Below, one piece after another: positions 50,605 to 59,329 of a stretch of DNA of 64,000 nt. Location: positions 114,264 to 178,263 of the forward strand of contig CAJTIM010000008.1 in assembly GCA_910576325.1 (NCBI GenBank), in the 5' to 3' direction. Both the position numbers and the translations under genes were made by a program. The notes under the pieces were generated by a model. That model had not been told where the DNA came from. It did no database searches and saw nothing but the letters and a program-made list of their open reading frames with translations. The stretch is from Clostridia bacterium (GTDB taxonomy: Bacteria; Bacillota; Clostridia; Lachnospirales; Lachnospiraceae). Position 1 is the first letter of the stretch, and each line of letters starts with the position of its first letter.

Positions 50605-52242
50605 TTATTCGAAATATGCATTTTTCACATTCCAATAGAGCTGTCCGCATTTTGTCAGATTTTTAAGAGATGAATTTACCAATGTATAGGTTTTTTGCTG
50701 AACCAGGGGACACGTATACAAACATTCATTTAAAAAATACTCCTGTAATTCGGCAAACACGGTTTCTCTTTCTTCATCATCCATTGTCTGTCCCATTGCA
50801 TCTGCCAGTTCCAGCATTTTTTCTGAGGAATCCTGCTTGTCAATAAAACAATTCATAGCAACATTCTGGCCGAAATAATCATGGGCGCTGGGAGCGTTTC
50901 CAATACCGGATCCAAAATTGCGCAGCCAGAAATCCCATGTTTCAGGCTGATCGGTAATTGTCGAAGCGTATGTGGCAATATCAACCTCTTTGATCTCCAG
51001 CGTAATTCCGATTGTTTCCAGATACCCGCCTATCATCTGTGCAGCATCCGTACGCGGGCCTCCCCCTGCTCCTACAATGCAGGTCAAGGAAAGCTCTCCC
51101 GGCTGATAACCGGCTTCTGCCAGCAGTTCCTTTGCCTTTTCCGGATCATAGCCGTAAGGCCAGCTCTCTTTATAGTCAACCGTTCCCGGAAGAGATTCCG
51201 ATACAAGGCAATAAGAATTTTCTCCGGAGCCTAGAAAAGCTCCCGTTGCAAGTTCTTCTTTATTAATGGCATAAACAACTGCCTGACGCAGCTTCAAATC
51301 GCTTAAAGCTCCTGAGCAATTCATTCCCAATTGCAGCATATAAGCGGAAGATTCTTCCCAACATGTAATTCCGGAATCATTTCCGGCCAGTACACTCTCC
51401 ACATCCGTCCAATTGGGCTGCTGCACAATATCCACACCGCCATTTTGAAGCTCCATATAAGCCACAGAGGCATCCGTAATAAAGCGGATTCGAAGCTTCT
51501 TAATAATCGGAGCACCTGCAAAATAATTTTCATTTGCCTCCAAATCCAGGTAATCTCCTCCGACCCACTCCGCAATTTTATATGGCCCGGTTCCTACCGC
51601 ACCGGTTGAGAAAAACTCCGCTTCGTTGTCTAATTCCTCATAATACTTTTGTGAATAAATCGGAATGGTAGCTCCGATATTGTAAAGCGCATTGGCATCC
51701 TTTGATAAAAGCGGCACATGAACCGTATTCCCGTTTGCCTCAATATTTTCGAAATCAACCATTGTATAATAAGATTGATCACTGCAAAGTCGGATGGAAA
51801 ATGCCACATCTTCCGCTGTCAAATCATAACCATTGGAAAATTTTACACCTTCTCTGAGTGTAAAGGTAAGCCCCATATCGTTTTCATCAAAAGCATATTC
51901 CAAAGCCAGCGATTCTTCTCCAATTGCCGGGAGCACCATATTATTTGCATCATACTCCTGAATCAAAAGGTGATTTACCACAAAGGGCGCCACATAATCA
52001 TAGGCTGTGGAATAATGCATGTCTATCGTCCCCGGATCGCTGGGCATTGCAATTGTCAGGGTATCTTTGGAGGACTGCACATCCAAGCTGCTGTCCACTT
52101 CAAGATCCGCCGCATTGGCAGATTGCTCCGTCGGTTCTTTCAGTTCTCCGGGTTCCGCTACGCTGCTTTTTTTGCCGCACCCTGCGCTCCCCAGCATACA
52201 CATTGTCAATGCCAGTACAATAGCCAAATACTTCTTTTTCAT
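50605..52242 (-). CDS. ABC transporter solute-binding lipoprotein, peptide/oligosaccharide type (SBP_bac_5)
   Basis: This lipoprotein captures the substrate outside the membrane for the adjacent importer. A signal peptide is followed by the lipobox LGSAGC, then an acidic Ser-rich linker and the SBP_bac_5 domain (LREGVKFSNGYDLTAEDVAFSIR, VGTGPYKIAEW, VVYAINKEELATGAFLGSG, PEKAKELLAEAGYQPGEL). ATG 52242 is used because the ATG three codons earlier abuts the GGAGGT site. It is the fifth gene of the opp set. Confidence 0.93.
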   Translation of the reverse strand: MKKKYLAIVLALTMCMLGSAGCGKKSSVAEPGELKEPTEQSANAADLEVDSSLDVQSSKDTLTIAMPSDPGTIDMHYSTAYDYVAPFVVNHLLIQEYDANNMVLPAIGEESLALEYAFDENDMGLTFTLREGVKFSNGYDLTAEDVAFSIRLCSDQSYYTMVDFENIEANGNTVHVPLLSKDANALYNIGATIPIYSQKYYEELDNEAEFFSTGAVGTGPYKIAEWVGGDYLDLEANENYFAGAPIIKKLRIRFITDASVAYMELQNGGVDIVQQPNWTDVESVLAGNDSGITCWEESSAYMLQLGMNCSGALSDLKLRQAVVYAINKEELATGAFLGSGENSYCLVSESLPGTVDYKESWPYGYDPEKAKELLAEAGYQPGELSLTCIVGAGGGPRTDAAQMIGGYLETIGITLEIKEVDIATYASTITDQPETWDFWLRNFGSGIGNAPSAHDYFGQNVAMNCFIDKQDSSEKMLELADAMGQTMDDEERETVFAELQEYFLNECLYTCPLVQQKTYTLVNSSLKNLTKCGQLYWNVKNAYFE

Positions 52243-52247
52243 AAATG

Positions 52248-53228
52248 TCATACCTCCTTAGTATTTTCTTTATTAAAATTAATTTCTTTCACAAAGTGAC
52301 ACTTTACCATATGCCCCGGTGCAGCTTCTGCAAGAGGCGGAGCCTCTTTGCGGCATCTCTCCCGTGCATATGGACACCTTGCACAAAATCTGCAGCATTC
52401 CGGCGGATCAATAGGCGAAGTCACTTCTCCCTCCAAAACAATTCGCTGCGGACGTGCATCCACCTCCGGCAGCGGAACTGCTGACAGCAGCGCTTTCGTA
52501 TAAGGATGCCAGGTGGCGGAAAACAGCTCCTCCGTAGGTGCAAATTCTACTACCTCCCCCAAGTACATAACCATAATTTTTGTAGAAATATATTTTACTA
52601 CCATCAAATCATGAGTAATAAATACATAGGTTAGTTTCTTCTCCTCCTGCATATCCAGCAAGAGATTGATAATCTGTGCCTGAATCGATACGTCAAGAGC
52701 CGATACCGGTTCATCACATACTATAAATTCCGGTTCCAGTATCATTGCCCGTCCAATTCCGATTCTCTGTCTCCTTCCTCCATCCAGCTCATGAGGGTAA
52801 GTATTTACCAACCTTTTAGCCAACCCTACCGTATCCATCATGGCATATACTTTTTCCTCTGTTTCCTTTTTAGAATAACTGCCTGCAATCTCCAAAGGCT
52901 CCGCGAGAGTCTGAAAAACCGTAAAGCGCGGATTCAGGGAAGAAAAGGGATCTTGAAAAATAAACTGCATCTCTTTTCGCAATGTACTTAATTTTCTCTT
53001 GTTTATATGAGTAATATTTTCCCCTTTAAAATAAAGCGTGCCTGCCGTACTCTCATGAAGATGCAGGAGCGTTCGTCCTAATGTTGACTTTCCGCAGCCG
53101 GATTCTCCAACGATTCCCAATGTTTCTCCTCTGTTAATCGAAAACGAAACATTATCCACCGCATGAAGCATCCTGCCTCCTACCGGAAAATATTTTTTCA
53201 ACTCTTTTACCTCTAAAATGGGTTCCAT
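52248..53228 (-). CDS. Oligopeptide-type ABC transporter ATPase, OppF-like (326 aa)
   Basis: Walker A is [12 protein letters not shown] (about 42-53), Walker [14 protein letters not shown] and H-loop FITHDL. The signature reads [16 protein letters not shown], with LDGG in place of LSGG. The C-terminal end has [14 protein letters not shown], the cysteine cluster that binds Fe-S in related DppD/OppD proteins. It is 3 nt from the OppD-like gene and 5 nt before the binding-protein gene. Confidence 0.93.
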   Translation of the reverse strand: MEPILEVKELKKYFPVGGRMLHAVDNVSFSINRGETLGIVGESGCGKSTLGRTLLHLHESTAGTLYFKGENITHINKRKLSTLRKEMQFIFQDPFSSLNPRFTVFQTLAEPLEIAGSYSKKETEEKVYAMMDTVGLAKRLVNTYPHELDGGRRQRIGIGRAMILEPEFIVCDEPVSALDVSIQAQIINLLLDMQEEKKLTYVFITHDLMVVKYISTKIMVMYLGEVVEFAPTEELFSATWHPYTKALLSAVPLPEVDARPQRIVLEGEVTSPIDPPECCRFCARCPYARERCRKEAPPLAEAAPGHMVKCHFVKEINFNKENTKEV

Positions 53229-53231
53229 ACA

Positions 53232-54212
53232 CTACACCTGTCCTTTCTGCGCCCTCAAACAGCGAACCAGATGTCCGTCTCCCGCATCAATAAGCTTCGG
53301 CATTTCTTTTTTGCACTGTTCACAGGAATAAGGGCAGCGAGGTTCAAACTTACAAAGAGGCGGGAGCGCAGCCGGGTCCGGCATAAGCCCGTTGATCTGT
53401 TTCAGCCTTTTCCCTTTGCTATAGCCCGGCAGAGACTCGAACAGCCCTTTTGTATAGGGATGAAGAATATTTTTATATACCTGCCGGATGGTTCCCAATT
53501 CTAAAATTTCTCCTGCATATACAATGGCCACGCGATCACACATCTGTGCAACAACACCAAGATCATGTGTAATCAGCATTATGGCTCCGTCATAGCTTTT
53601 TTTCAGCTCATTCATCATCTCCAGGATTTGCGCCTGAATCGTTACGTCCAATGCCGTAGTAGGCTCATCTGCCAAAAGCAGCCTCGGAGAACAGGCCAAT
53701 GCCATAGCAATTACTACACGTTGCTTCATACCTCCGGAAAACTGATGCGGATATTCTCCATAGCGCTCCCTGGGAATTCCTACCACCTCCAGCATTTCAC
53801 CTGCTTTCTTTACTGCCTCCTTTTTACTGATATGACTATGCAGTTCAATTACCTCAGCTATCTGATCCCCTACCGTATCAATTGGATTCAAGGTAGTCAT
53901 AGGGTCCTGAAAGATCATGGAAATTTCTTTTCCCCTGATTTTTTGCATCTCCTTATTGCTTTTTTTCAAAAGCTCCTCTCCTTGGTATATGATTTCTCCG
54001 TTTATAATCTTACCAGGCGGCGATGGAATCAATCCGAGTATTGAAAGGGCAATTGTTGTTTTTCCGGCTCCTGTCTCTCCTACCAAGCCAATTGTTTCCC
54101 CTTCGTAAATGTTAAAAGATACGCCATTCACAGCCCGGCAGGTTCCCATATCTTTTGTAATATAATGTATGGACAAATCCCGAATGGAGAGAAGTTCCTT
54201 TTTATCCGACAT
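53232..54212 (-). CDS. Oligopeptide-type ABC transporter ATPase, OppD-like (326 aa)
   Basis: Walker A is GETGAGKTTIALS, the signature QFSGGMKQRVVIAMA, Walker B LLLADEPTTALD and H-loop LITHDLGVV. The C-terminal oligopeptide domain contains CKFEPRCPYSCEQCKKEMP, a likely Fe-S site. It pairs with the OppF-like protein to power the two permeases upstream. The gap to the OppC-like gene is 17 nt. Confidence 0.93.
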   Translation of the reverse strand: MSDKKELLSIRDLSIHYITKDMGTCRAVNGVSFNIYEGETIGLVGETGAGKTTIALSILGLIPSPPGKIINGEIIYQGEELLKKSNKEMQKIRGKEISMIFQDPMTTLNPIDTVGDQIAEVIELHSHISKKEAVKKAGEMLEVVGIPRERYGEYPHQFSGGMKQRVVIAMALACSPRLLLADEPTTALDVTIQAQILEMMNELKKSYDGAIMLITHDLGVVAQMCDRVAIVYAGEILELGTIRQVYKNILHPYTKGLFESLPGYSKGKRLKQINGLMPDPAALPPLCKFEPRCPYSCEQCKKEMPKLIDAGDGHLVRCLRAQKGQV

Positions 54213-54229
54213 ATTTCACATCCTTCCTG

Positions 54230-55114
54230 CTATTTCTTCAGTCTTGGATCCAGCGCGTCCCGCAGCCCGTCTCCAAACAGATTCATAGAAAACACAACTA
54301 ATGCAATAGCAATACCCGGCTCAATGCACAGATATGGATATCTGGTAATATACTGACGGCCCGCGGAAAGCAGACCTCCCCATTCCGGAATCGGCGGCTG
54401 AATTCCCATGCCAATAAAGCTCAAAGAAGATACACAGAGAATTGAGATAGCCGTACCCATAGTAAATTGAACAATAATAGGTGAAAGTATATTGGGAAGA
54501 ATATGCTTAAACATAATTCTCTTGTCACTTGCATCAATGGATCGGGCCGCCTCGATATACTCTTGTCCCATAATTGCCAGCATCGGACCGCGTACCGTTC
54601 TTGCAAAGCCTGCTATCGTAGATACTGCCACGGCAATCATTGTATTTATTGTGCCGTTTCCCAAACATGCCGAGACCAGCACCGCCAGCAACAAATTTGG
54701 AATGGAATTCAGTACATCCATACCCCGCATAATTATATTATCTACTCTGCCCCCATAGAAAGCCGCCAGCATACCGAGTATCACCCCTGTAATTGCTGCA
54801 ATCAATGTAGCCGCAAAGCCTATTAAAAGGGAATTTCTGCCTCCATAAAGAATACGGGCCAGCATGCTTCTTCCCAGATTATCTGTTCCCAAAAAATAAT
54901 TTTCAAATGGCTGGCAAAACGCGTCCGGAATATTCTGTGCATTATAGCCTTCCGGACAGATAATTTCCGCAAAAGCACATAGCAGAATCATTGCCAACAA
55001 AATCACCAAGCCAAAAACTGCGGAACGATTGCACAAAAGCCGGTTCATGGCCTCCATAAACATGCTTCTCTTTTTCATCTCTCTTTGTTCAAAGGGTGTC
55101 TGCTTTTCTTTCAT
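54230..55114 (-). CDS. ABC transporter permease, OppC/DppC-like (294 aa)
   Basis: The N-terminal OppC_N region (NRLLCNRSAVFGLVILLAMI) is followed by a periplasmic segment and five membrane helices with the coupling loop EYIEAARSIDASDKRIMFKH. ATG 55112-55114 is used since the GTG four codons earlier is part of the GGGAGGTG ribosome site. It overlaps the end of the OppB-like gene. Confidence 0.93.
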   Translation of the reverse strand: MKEKQTPFEQREMKKRSMFMEAMNRLLCNRSAVFGLVILLAMILLCAFAEIICPEGYNAQNIPDAFCQPFENYFLGTDNLGRSMLARILYGGRNSLLIGFAATLIAAITGVILGMLAAFYGGRVDNIIMRGMDVLNSIPNLLLAVLVSACLGNGTINTMIAVAVSTIAGFARTVRGPMLAIMGQEYIEAARSIDASDKRIMFKHILPNILSPIIVQFTMGTAISILCVSSLSFIGMGIQPPIPEWGGLLSAGRQYITRYPYLCIEPGIAIALVVFSMNLFGDGLRDALDPRLKK

Positions 55115-56096
55115 GCTGCTTTGCACCTCCCTTTTTCCGCTTAGTGAACATACCGTTTTTTCCTTCCTGTCTCAGCCGCGCCTTAATCCTTGGATCAATC
55201 AGGGCATATAATAAATCTATACCCAGGTTAATCACGCAGGTAGTCACCGCAACCAGGAGAATACATCCCCGCAGAACCGGATAATCTCTTTGTGTTACTG
55301 CGGTAATCATCAGGGAACCCAGCCCCGGAAGAGAAAATATCTGTTCAATCACAATGGTTCCTGCCATATTGCTGACCAGGAAGATACCAATACAGGTGGC
55401 TATGGGAATCATTGCATTTCCCATGATGTGATGCATCACTACCTTCGATTCTTTCTGTCCTTTTGCTCTTGCTGTCCTTACAAAGTCCTGCTTTACATTG
55501 TCCAAAACCGCTGCCCTGGTATATCTCATAATATTTGCCGCATTATTGACACCAAGTGTTGCAATCGGCAGTACCCAATAAATGGGACCATATGATCCGG
55601 ATACCGGAAACCACCGAAGGTTTAAGGCAAAGACAATAATCAGCATCAACGCCAGCCAGAAATTCGGAATTGATACCCCCAAAACGCCAAAGGCGCGTGA
55701 CAGTGAATCAATCCAAGTTCCATGCTTAAGAGCGGAAAGAATACCAAGGGGAATTCCTATCATCGCTGCTGCCAACAGGCTCAGAAGGCAGGTCTTTAAT
55801 GTCGTCGGCCATCGCTCAATCAAATCTCCGGTGATCGGTTTTCCGTTTCTGTAGGACACACCAAAATCTCCTTTTGTTACAATATTTTTTACATACCGCA
55901 TATATTGGATAACGATTGGATCATTTAGTCCGTTTTCCTCTCTCCAAGCTTCCTTATCTTCCGCCGGTGCATCTTGGCCCAATACAATATTTGCCGGATC
56001 ACCCGGAGTGAGCGCCTGAATCATAAACAGCAGAATGGATACTCCTATCAGCACCGGGATCATCATTAATATTCTTTTTATTGTATATTTTGTCAT
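55089..56096 (-). CDS. ABC transporter permease, OppB/DppB-like (335 aa)
   Basis: This six-helix permease begins with an N-terminal anchor (ILMMIPVLIGVSILLFMIQAL). It carries the conserved GDPANIVLGQDAP loop, VLGVSIPNFWLALMLIIVF, and the coupling loop RTARAKGQKESKVVMHHI. The charged C-terminal tail (KRKKGGAKQHERKADTL) overlaps the start of the OppC-like gene. It is first of the five transporter genes and lies 21 nt after the second SnoaL-like gene. Confidence 0.93.
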   Translation of the reverse strand: MTKYTIKRILMMIPVLIGVSILLFMIQALTPGDPANIVLGQDAPAEDKEAWREENGLNDPIVIQYMRYVKNIVTKGDFGVSYRNGKPITGDLIERWPTTLKTCLLSLLAAAMIGIPLGILSALKHGTWIDSLSRAFGVLGVSIPNFWLALMLIIVFALNLRWFPVSGSYGPIYWVLPIATLGVNNAANIMRYTRAAVLDNVKQDFVRTARAKGQKESKVVMHHIMGNAMIPIATCIGIFLVSNMAGTIVIEQIFSLPGLGSLMITAVTQRDYPVLRGCILLVAVTTCVINLGIDLLYALIDPRIKARLRQEGKNGMFTKRKKGGAKQHERKADTL

Positions 56097-56117
56097 GCTG
56101 TTCCCCCAATTGTTCTG

Positions 56118-56801
56118 TCAGGTCGATTTCTCCAGATTGATAAACTGAAAGCTCTGATCCGTCTCATCCGGCCAAATCTCCCATGTATCGTCATGAGGCG
56201 GCTCCGGAGCAGCTTTTCGAATCTCATCCTTTTGATAAGCATACTTTCCCAGCATGGCCCTGTCCTGTTCCGGTGTAAGCGGCGGTCTGGTGTTGGTAGG
56301 CTCCATACTCTCCACCCAGCCTGCATGATATTCATTTTTCGTCAGACGAAGCCAGGCCCCCCAAAGGCGTTTCCATTCGCCATCCTCCAGGACGTTCGCC
56401 CCCGGTACGCTGCCCAGTGAAATAATTGCCATTGGCTTCTCACGAAACCTGGAAAGCCCTTCCACCCCCAGGGAGCGCCACACGGAACGGCATTTGGTAT
56501 TTGTCTTGTCCACTACAATGACCGGTGTGGTAAGCGGATGAATCAGAGAATTGCCTTCCAAAGAATCCACTACTGCTTTGTTTCGAAAAGCCATTTCCGC
56601 TTCCACATTGACACTGGGATGCTTTAAAGCCATATACTCATGGCGTTTTTCTCCGATTCTTTGATCATCCCAGTAGATTGCTGATCCGCCTCTCATATTG
56701 GATACCATCCAACAAGAAGTTAAACGCCCCACCTCCAGTTCCAACCGTTCAAATTCTTCATCTGTCAGAAGGTCAAAATCCTCTATTGTCAAGTCATACA
56801 T
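56118..56801 (-). CDS. SnoaL/NTF2-like fold protein 2 (227 aa)
   Basis: This small alpha+beta-barrel family protein has an N-terminal helical part, the central strands TTPVIVVDKTNTKCRSVWRSLG, and WKRLWGAWLRLTKNEYHAGW near the end of the barrel, then an extended Pro-rich tail. NTF2-like proteins include dehydratases, isomerases and lyases (BaiE, SnoaL, ketosteroid isomerase). It resembles the adjacent gene at 56835, with the same WK-aromatic-aromatic and GWV pattern, so they are paralogues or a heterodimer. ATG 56801 follows AGGAGGAGG. A catalytic residue cannot be named. Confidence 0.7.
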   Translation of the reverse strand: MYDLTIEDFDLLTDEEFERLELEVGRLTSCWMVSNMRGGSAIYWDDQRIGEKRHEYMALKHPSVNVEAEMAFRNKAVVDSLEGNSLIHPLTTPVIVVDKTNTKCRSVWRSLGVEGLSRFREKPMAIISLGSVPGANVLEDGEWKRLWGAWLRLTKNEYHAGWVESMEPTNTRPPLTPEQDRAMLGKYAYQKDEIRKAAPEPPHDDTWEIWPDETDQSFQFINLEKST

Positions 56802-56834
56802 ATTCTGTCCTCCTCCTACTGCTATCATTACTGT

Positions 56835-57509
56835 TTACCAATTTTTATTTTCATCCAATTCCCAATTCTTATCTGCTTCCGTATAAGTCTGATACGGCTT
56901 CGGAGGACATGGAATTCCTGCCCGTATGCCGGTGGGCGAATATGGATTATGATAAGTTGTAGCGGCAGACATCGGATGAAGCGGCGTGTTCAAGCGATTA
57001 ATCATACTTGTATCGTCTACCCAGCCTTTCTTGTAATCACATTTCATATATCGGAAATAGTGAAGTTTCCATATCTTCCACGCTTCATCTTCACAGATAA
57101 AGGTAACTGCCAGCTCCCCCCATGCCCAAATTGCCATAGGCTCCTTGTTTTCCTGCAAAATAGCACCTGCTCCCGGCATCCACCATACGCATTTTGCAGT
57201 CTTTAGATCATCCGCTATCTCAATAATCGGTGTAGTCAGCTGCATATCCAGCATTTCACCCGGCTTTGGCTTCTCACCTACCACCTCCCGAATAATCGTT
57301 CTCACTGCTTTTGGTCCACGAAATACGCCTTCATCCGCATATTCCAGAGATACATCTTCCTTGTTAAGTGCAAAAAAATCCAAAAGCCGATCAGCCTGAC
57401 GAAAATTAAATGCCGCCACGGCGCGCCCCATTTCATTCTGGATCTGCCGGTATGCCTCCAGTTTCCGCATTGAATTCAAAAGAACAGCCTTTCTTTTTTC
57501 CGTAATCAT
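56835..57509 (-). CDS. SnoaL/NTF2-like fold protein 1 (224 aa)
   Basis: This NTF2-like domain has AAFNFRQADRLLDFFALNKEDVSL, PKAVRTIIREVVGE, IIEIADDLKTAKCVWWMPGAG and EAWKIWKLHYFRYMKCDYKKGW, followed by a Pro/Tyr-rich extension (PMSAATTYHNPYSPTG). Such extended forms occur in clusters that degrade aromatic or steroid-like compounds. It lies between the SDR gene (33 nt) and its paralogue (33 nt) and is likely an enzyme of the same pathway acting on a cyclic substrate. Confidence 0.72.
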   Translation of the reverse strand: MITEKRKAVLLNSMRKLEAYRQIQNEMGRAVAAFNFRQADRLLDFFALNKEDVSLEYADEGVFRGPKAVRTIIREVVGEKPKPGEMLDMQLTTPIIEIADDLKTAKCVWWMPGAGAILQENKEPMAIWAWGELAVTFICEDEAWKIWKLHYFRYMKCDYKKGWVDDTSMINRLNTPLHPMSAATTYHNPYSPTGIRAGIPCPPKPYQTYTEADKNWELDENKNW

Positions 57510-57542
57510 TCTATTGTTCTCCTTTTTATGTATGGTATTTGA

Positions 57543-58319
57543 CTATCTGGCCAGAGTCAGACCGCCGTCAACTGCAATTACCTGCCCATTGACATAGCTG
57601 GATGCAGGACCTAAAAGGAATAAGATCACGGCCGCTTCCTCTTCCGGGCGTCCCGGGCGCCCCATAGGGTTGATGGAAATTAAATGCTGCATATGCTCCC
57701 CCTCTACCGCACTGTGATTTCGCGGTGTATGAATCGGACCTCCCGGACATACGCAATTCATGCGGACACGCCCTTTTAATGCTTCTGCCTGGTTCTTTGT
57801 ATAACCTGCGATTCCTGCCTTTGCTGTTGCATACCAGGGATCTCCGCCGCCTCCTTCAAAGACACCAGCTACTGCAGCTACATTGACAATCGCCGCGCCT
57901 TCGTCCAAATCAAGCGCCTCAAATGCAAGACAGAGACGGTGAATCATACCGCAGGCAATTCCTGTCACCTCCTGGTAATTCCACTGGGTATTCAGCATCT
58001 TAGGACCTGCTACATTGGCTAAATACTTGGGCTTACAAAATTTCAATGTCTCTTTCATGGCTCTGTCCACATCTTCATCAGAAGACAAATCCGCCTGAAT
58101 CGGTTTGATATTTATACCGGATTCTTCCGCCCTGTCAATGGTCTCCTTTATTCCCTCCGCAAACATATCCCATGCCGCCACCTTAAGTCCGCTCTTTGCT
58201 GCCAGAATTGCTGTCGCCGCACCAATCCCGCTTGCTGCTCCTGTTACTATAATTCCTGTTCCGGGCTTATCGGTCCATCCGTCAAAAACAATTTTGGGTT
58301 CTTTGTAATTTTCAGCCAT
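57543..58319 (-). CDS. Short-chain dehydrogenase/reductase (258 aa)
   Basis: This NAD(P)-dependent oxidoreductase has a Rossmann fold: GIIVTGAASGIGAATAILAA (TGxxxGIG), Asp after strand 2 (AAWDMF, suggesting NAD preference), NVAG, and the catalytic YATAKAG, with RVMNCVCPGGPIHTPRN-like end loop and VDGGLTLAR terminus. The Ser of the usual SYxxxK triad is not obvious, as the preceding region is VFEGGGGDPW. It is the first gene of the long minus-strand cluster and so probably starts its transcript. Confidence 0.88.
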   Translation of the reverse strand: MAENYKEPKIVFDGWTDKPGTGIIVTGAASGIGAATAILAAKSGLKVAAWDMFAEGIKETIDRAEESGINIKPIQADLSSDEDVDRAMKETLKFCKPKYLANVAGPKMLNTQWNYQEVTGIACGMIHRLCLAFEALDLDEGAAIVNVAAVAGVFEGGGGDPWYATAKAGIAGYTKNQAEALKGRVRMNCVCPGGPIHTPRNHSAVEGEHMQHLISINPMGRPGRPEEEAAVILFLLGPASSYVNGQVIAVDGGLTLAR

Positions 58320-58363
58320 ATTCCCTTCTCCTTTTTTTGATTTTTTATGTATTTCATAATCAA

Positions 58364-58392
58364 ATTATAGTAAACAAATCTATTTTTTGCAT
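58364..58392 (-). promoter_or_regulatory. Candidate promoter of the SDR/SnoaL/Opp cluster
   Basis: A perfect TATAAT (58364-58369) lies 45 nt before the SDR start on the minus strand. The -35 at 17 nt is only ATGCAA, so an activator or another sigma factor may be needed. Confidence 0.35.
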
Positions 58393-58421
58393 ATTATGAC
58401 CAAAATAGCACCTTTGACACC

Positions 58422-58458
58422 AAAAAAATTGACAGGCGTAGGAAAAACGTCTGTCAAT
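58422..58458 (-). terminator. Terminator of spoIIM
   Basis: TTGACAGACG and CGCCTGTCAA pair on the minus strand and are followed by seven T. It separates spoIIM from the SDR cluster. Confidence 0.85.
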
Positions 58459-58530
58459 TACATTTTACTTAATATTTTTGCACAAATGTGCGTTTTTATC
58501 CCTTATAAGCGTCAAAACGCTCACAGCAGT

Positions 58531-59253
58531 TTAAAGCTTTTTCAAAAAGGGCCTCAAAAAAATCGGATTCACATAGCTTTCCAGAAATGCGCCCGCAAAT
58601 AAAAGGGCAATCCCCGTTACTCCTACCAGAAGATAAGGAAGAATCTGCTTCTTGCCATTGCTCCACTGGCGGAATTTGTAGTCCTGCTTTGCCGACATCT
58701 CGCAGATTTTTTTTAAGATCCAATATACGGCCGGAACATAGAGGACAAAATGAGGAAGTCCGCCGGCAATGCACAGCACAATCCCCATCAGCCCCATTTT
58801 CATAGCCGCTGTTGTCATGGTTATGCCAAGAGCCGCCCCCACCCAAAGCAGATATCCATAGGACGCCAGGGAGCCAAGCACCGTCAGTCCTGTCAGCCAC
58901 AGAATGAAAAAGGTGGAAAGGCGGGCTTTCAGGATATAAAGAAACAATTCCTCCGGTGCAAATTCCAGACGTTCATATTTTGAAAAAAAGTATGGACTTA
59001 AGAGAGAGGTATTGTGCACCGCTTCCTTTCCAAACACGGAAATATACAGCACGCCAAGGACAAAGCCGGATAAAAACAATGTCAGGAAAAAATCTTTTTC
59101 CTTAAACCGGATTCCTTTTGTGCTTTTTACCGCGCTGCTTTTTTTCATATACGAATTTCCATGCTTTATCGGCTTAATCGGATTGATTCTTAAAGCCTTC
59201 AGCGGAAGCGGCCGAAGGGTTATGTTTTTCAGCTCCACACCTTTGATCTTCAT
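58531..59253 (-). CDS. spoIIM: Stage II sporulation protein M
   Basis: SpoIIM is a membrane scaffold of the SpoIIDMP complex that thins septal peptidoglycan during engulfment. The 240-residue protein has four to five hydrophobic helices (FLTLFLSGFVLGVLYISVF, FFILWLTGLTVLG, GLMGIVLCIAGGLPHFVLYV with the conserved PH, and YLLVGVTGIALLFAGAFLE). ATG 59253 follows GGGAGG. A cytoplasmic Lys/Pro-rich stretch precedes helix 1. Like proC next to it, it is likely its own unit. Confidence 0.85.
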   Translation of the reverse strand: MKIKGVELKNITLRPLPLKALRINPIKPIKHGNSYMKKSSAVKSTKGIRFKEKDFFLTLFLSGFVLGVLYISVFGKEAVHNTSLLSPYFFSKYERLEFAPEELFLYILKARLSTFFILWLTGLTVLGSLASYGYLLWVGAALGITMTTAAMKMGLMGIVLCIAGGLPHFVLYVPAVYWILKKICEMSAKQDYKFRQWSNGKKQILPYLLVGVTGIALLFAGAFLESYVNPIFLRPFLKKL

Positions 59254-59266
59254 GCAAAAAACCTCC

Positions 59267-59286
59267 CATACACTATTCAGTGTATG
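59267..59286 (-). promoter_or_regulatory. Perfect hairpin/operator overlapping the spoIIM leader
   Basis: CATACACT and AGTGTATG form a perfect inverted repeat with a four-base loop. On the transcript its 3' arm ends directly at the GGGAGG ribosome site of spoIIM, so it could hide that site as a hairpin or be a protein-binding palindrome. Confidence 0.55.
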
Positions 59287-59329
59287 AGAGGCTCTCCGCT
59301 TCCATTCCAATCGCTTTGTGCATTGAAGA

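Noticed and set aside
58387..58602. Small plus-strand gene between the SDR and spoIIM genes
   Set aside because: It overlaps the spoIIM terminator and the 3' end of spoIIM and lacks a ribosome site.
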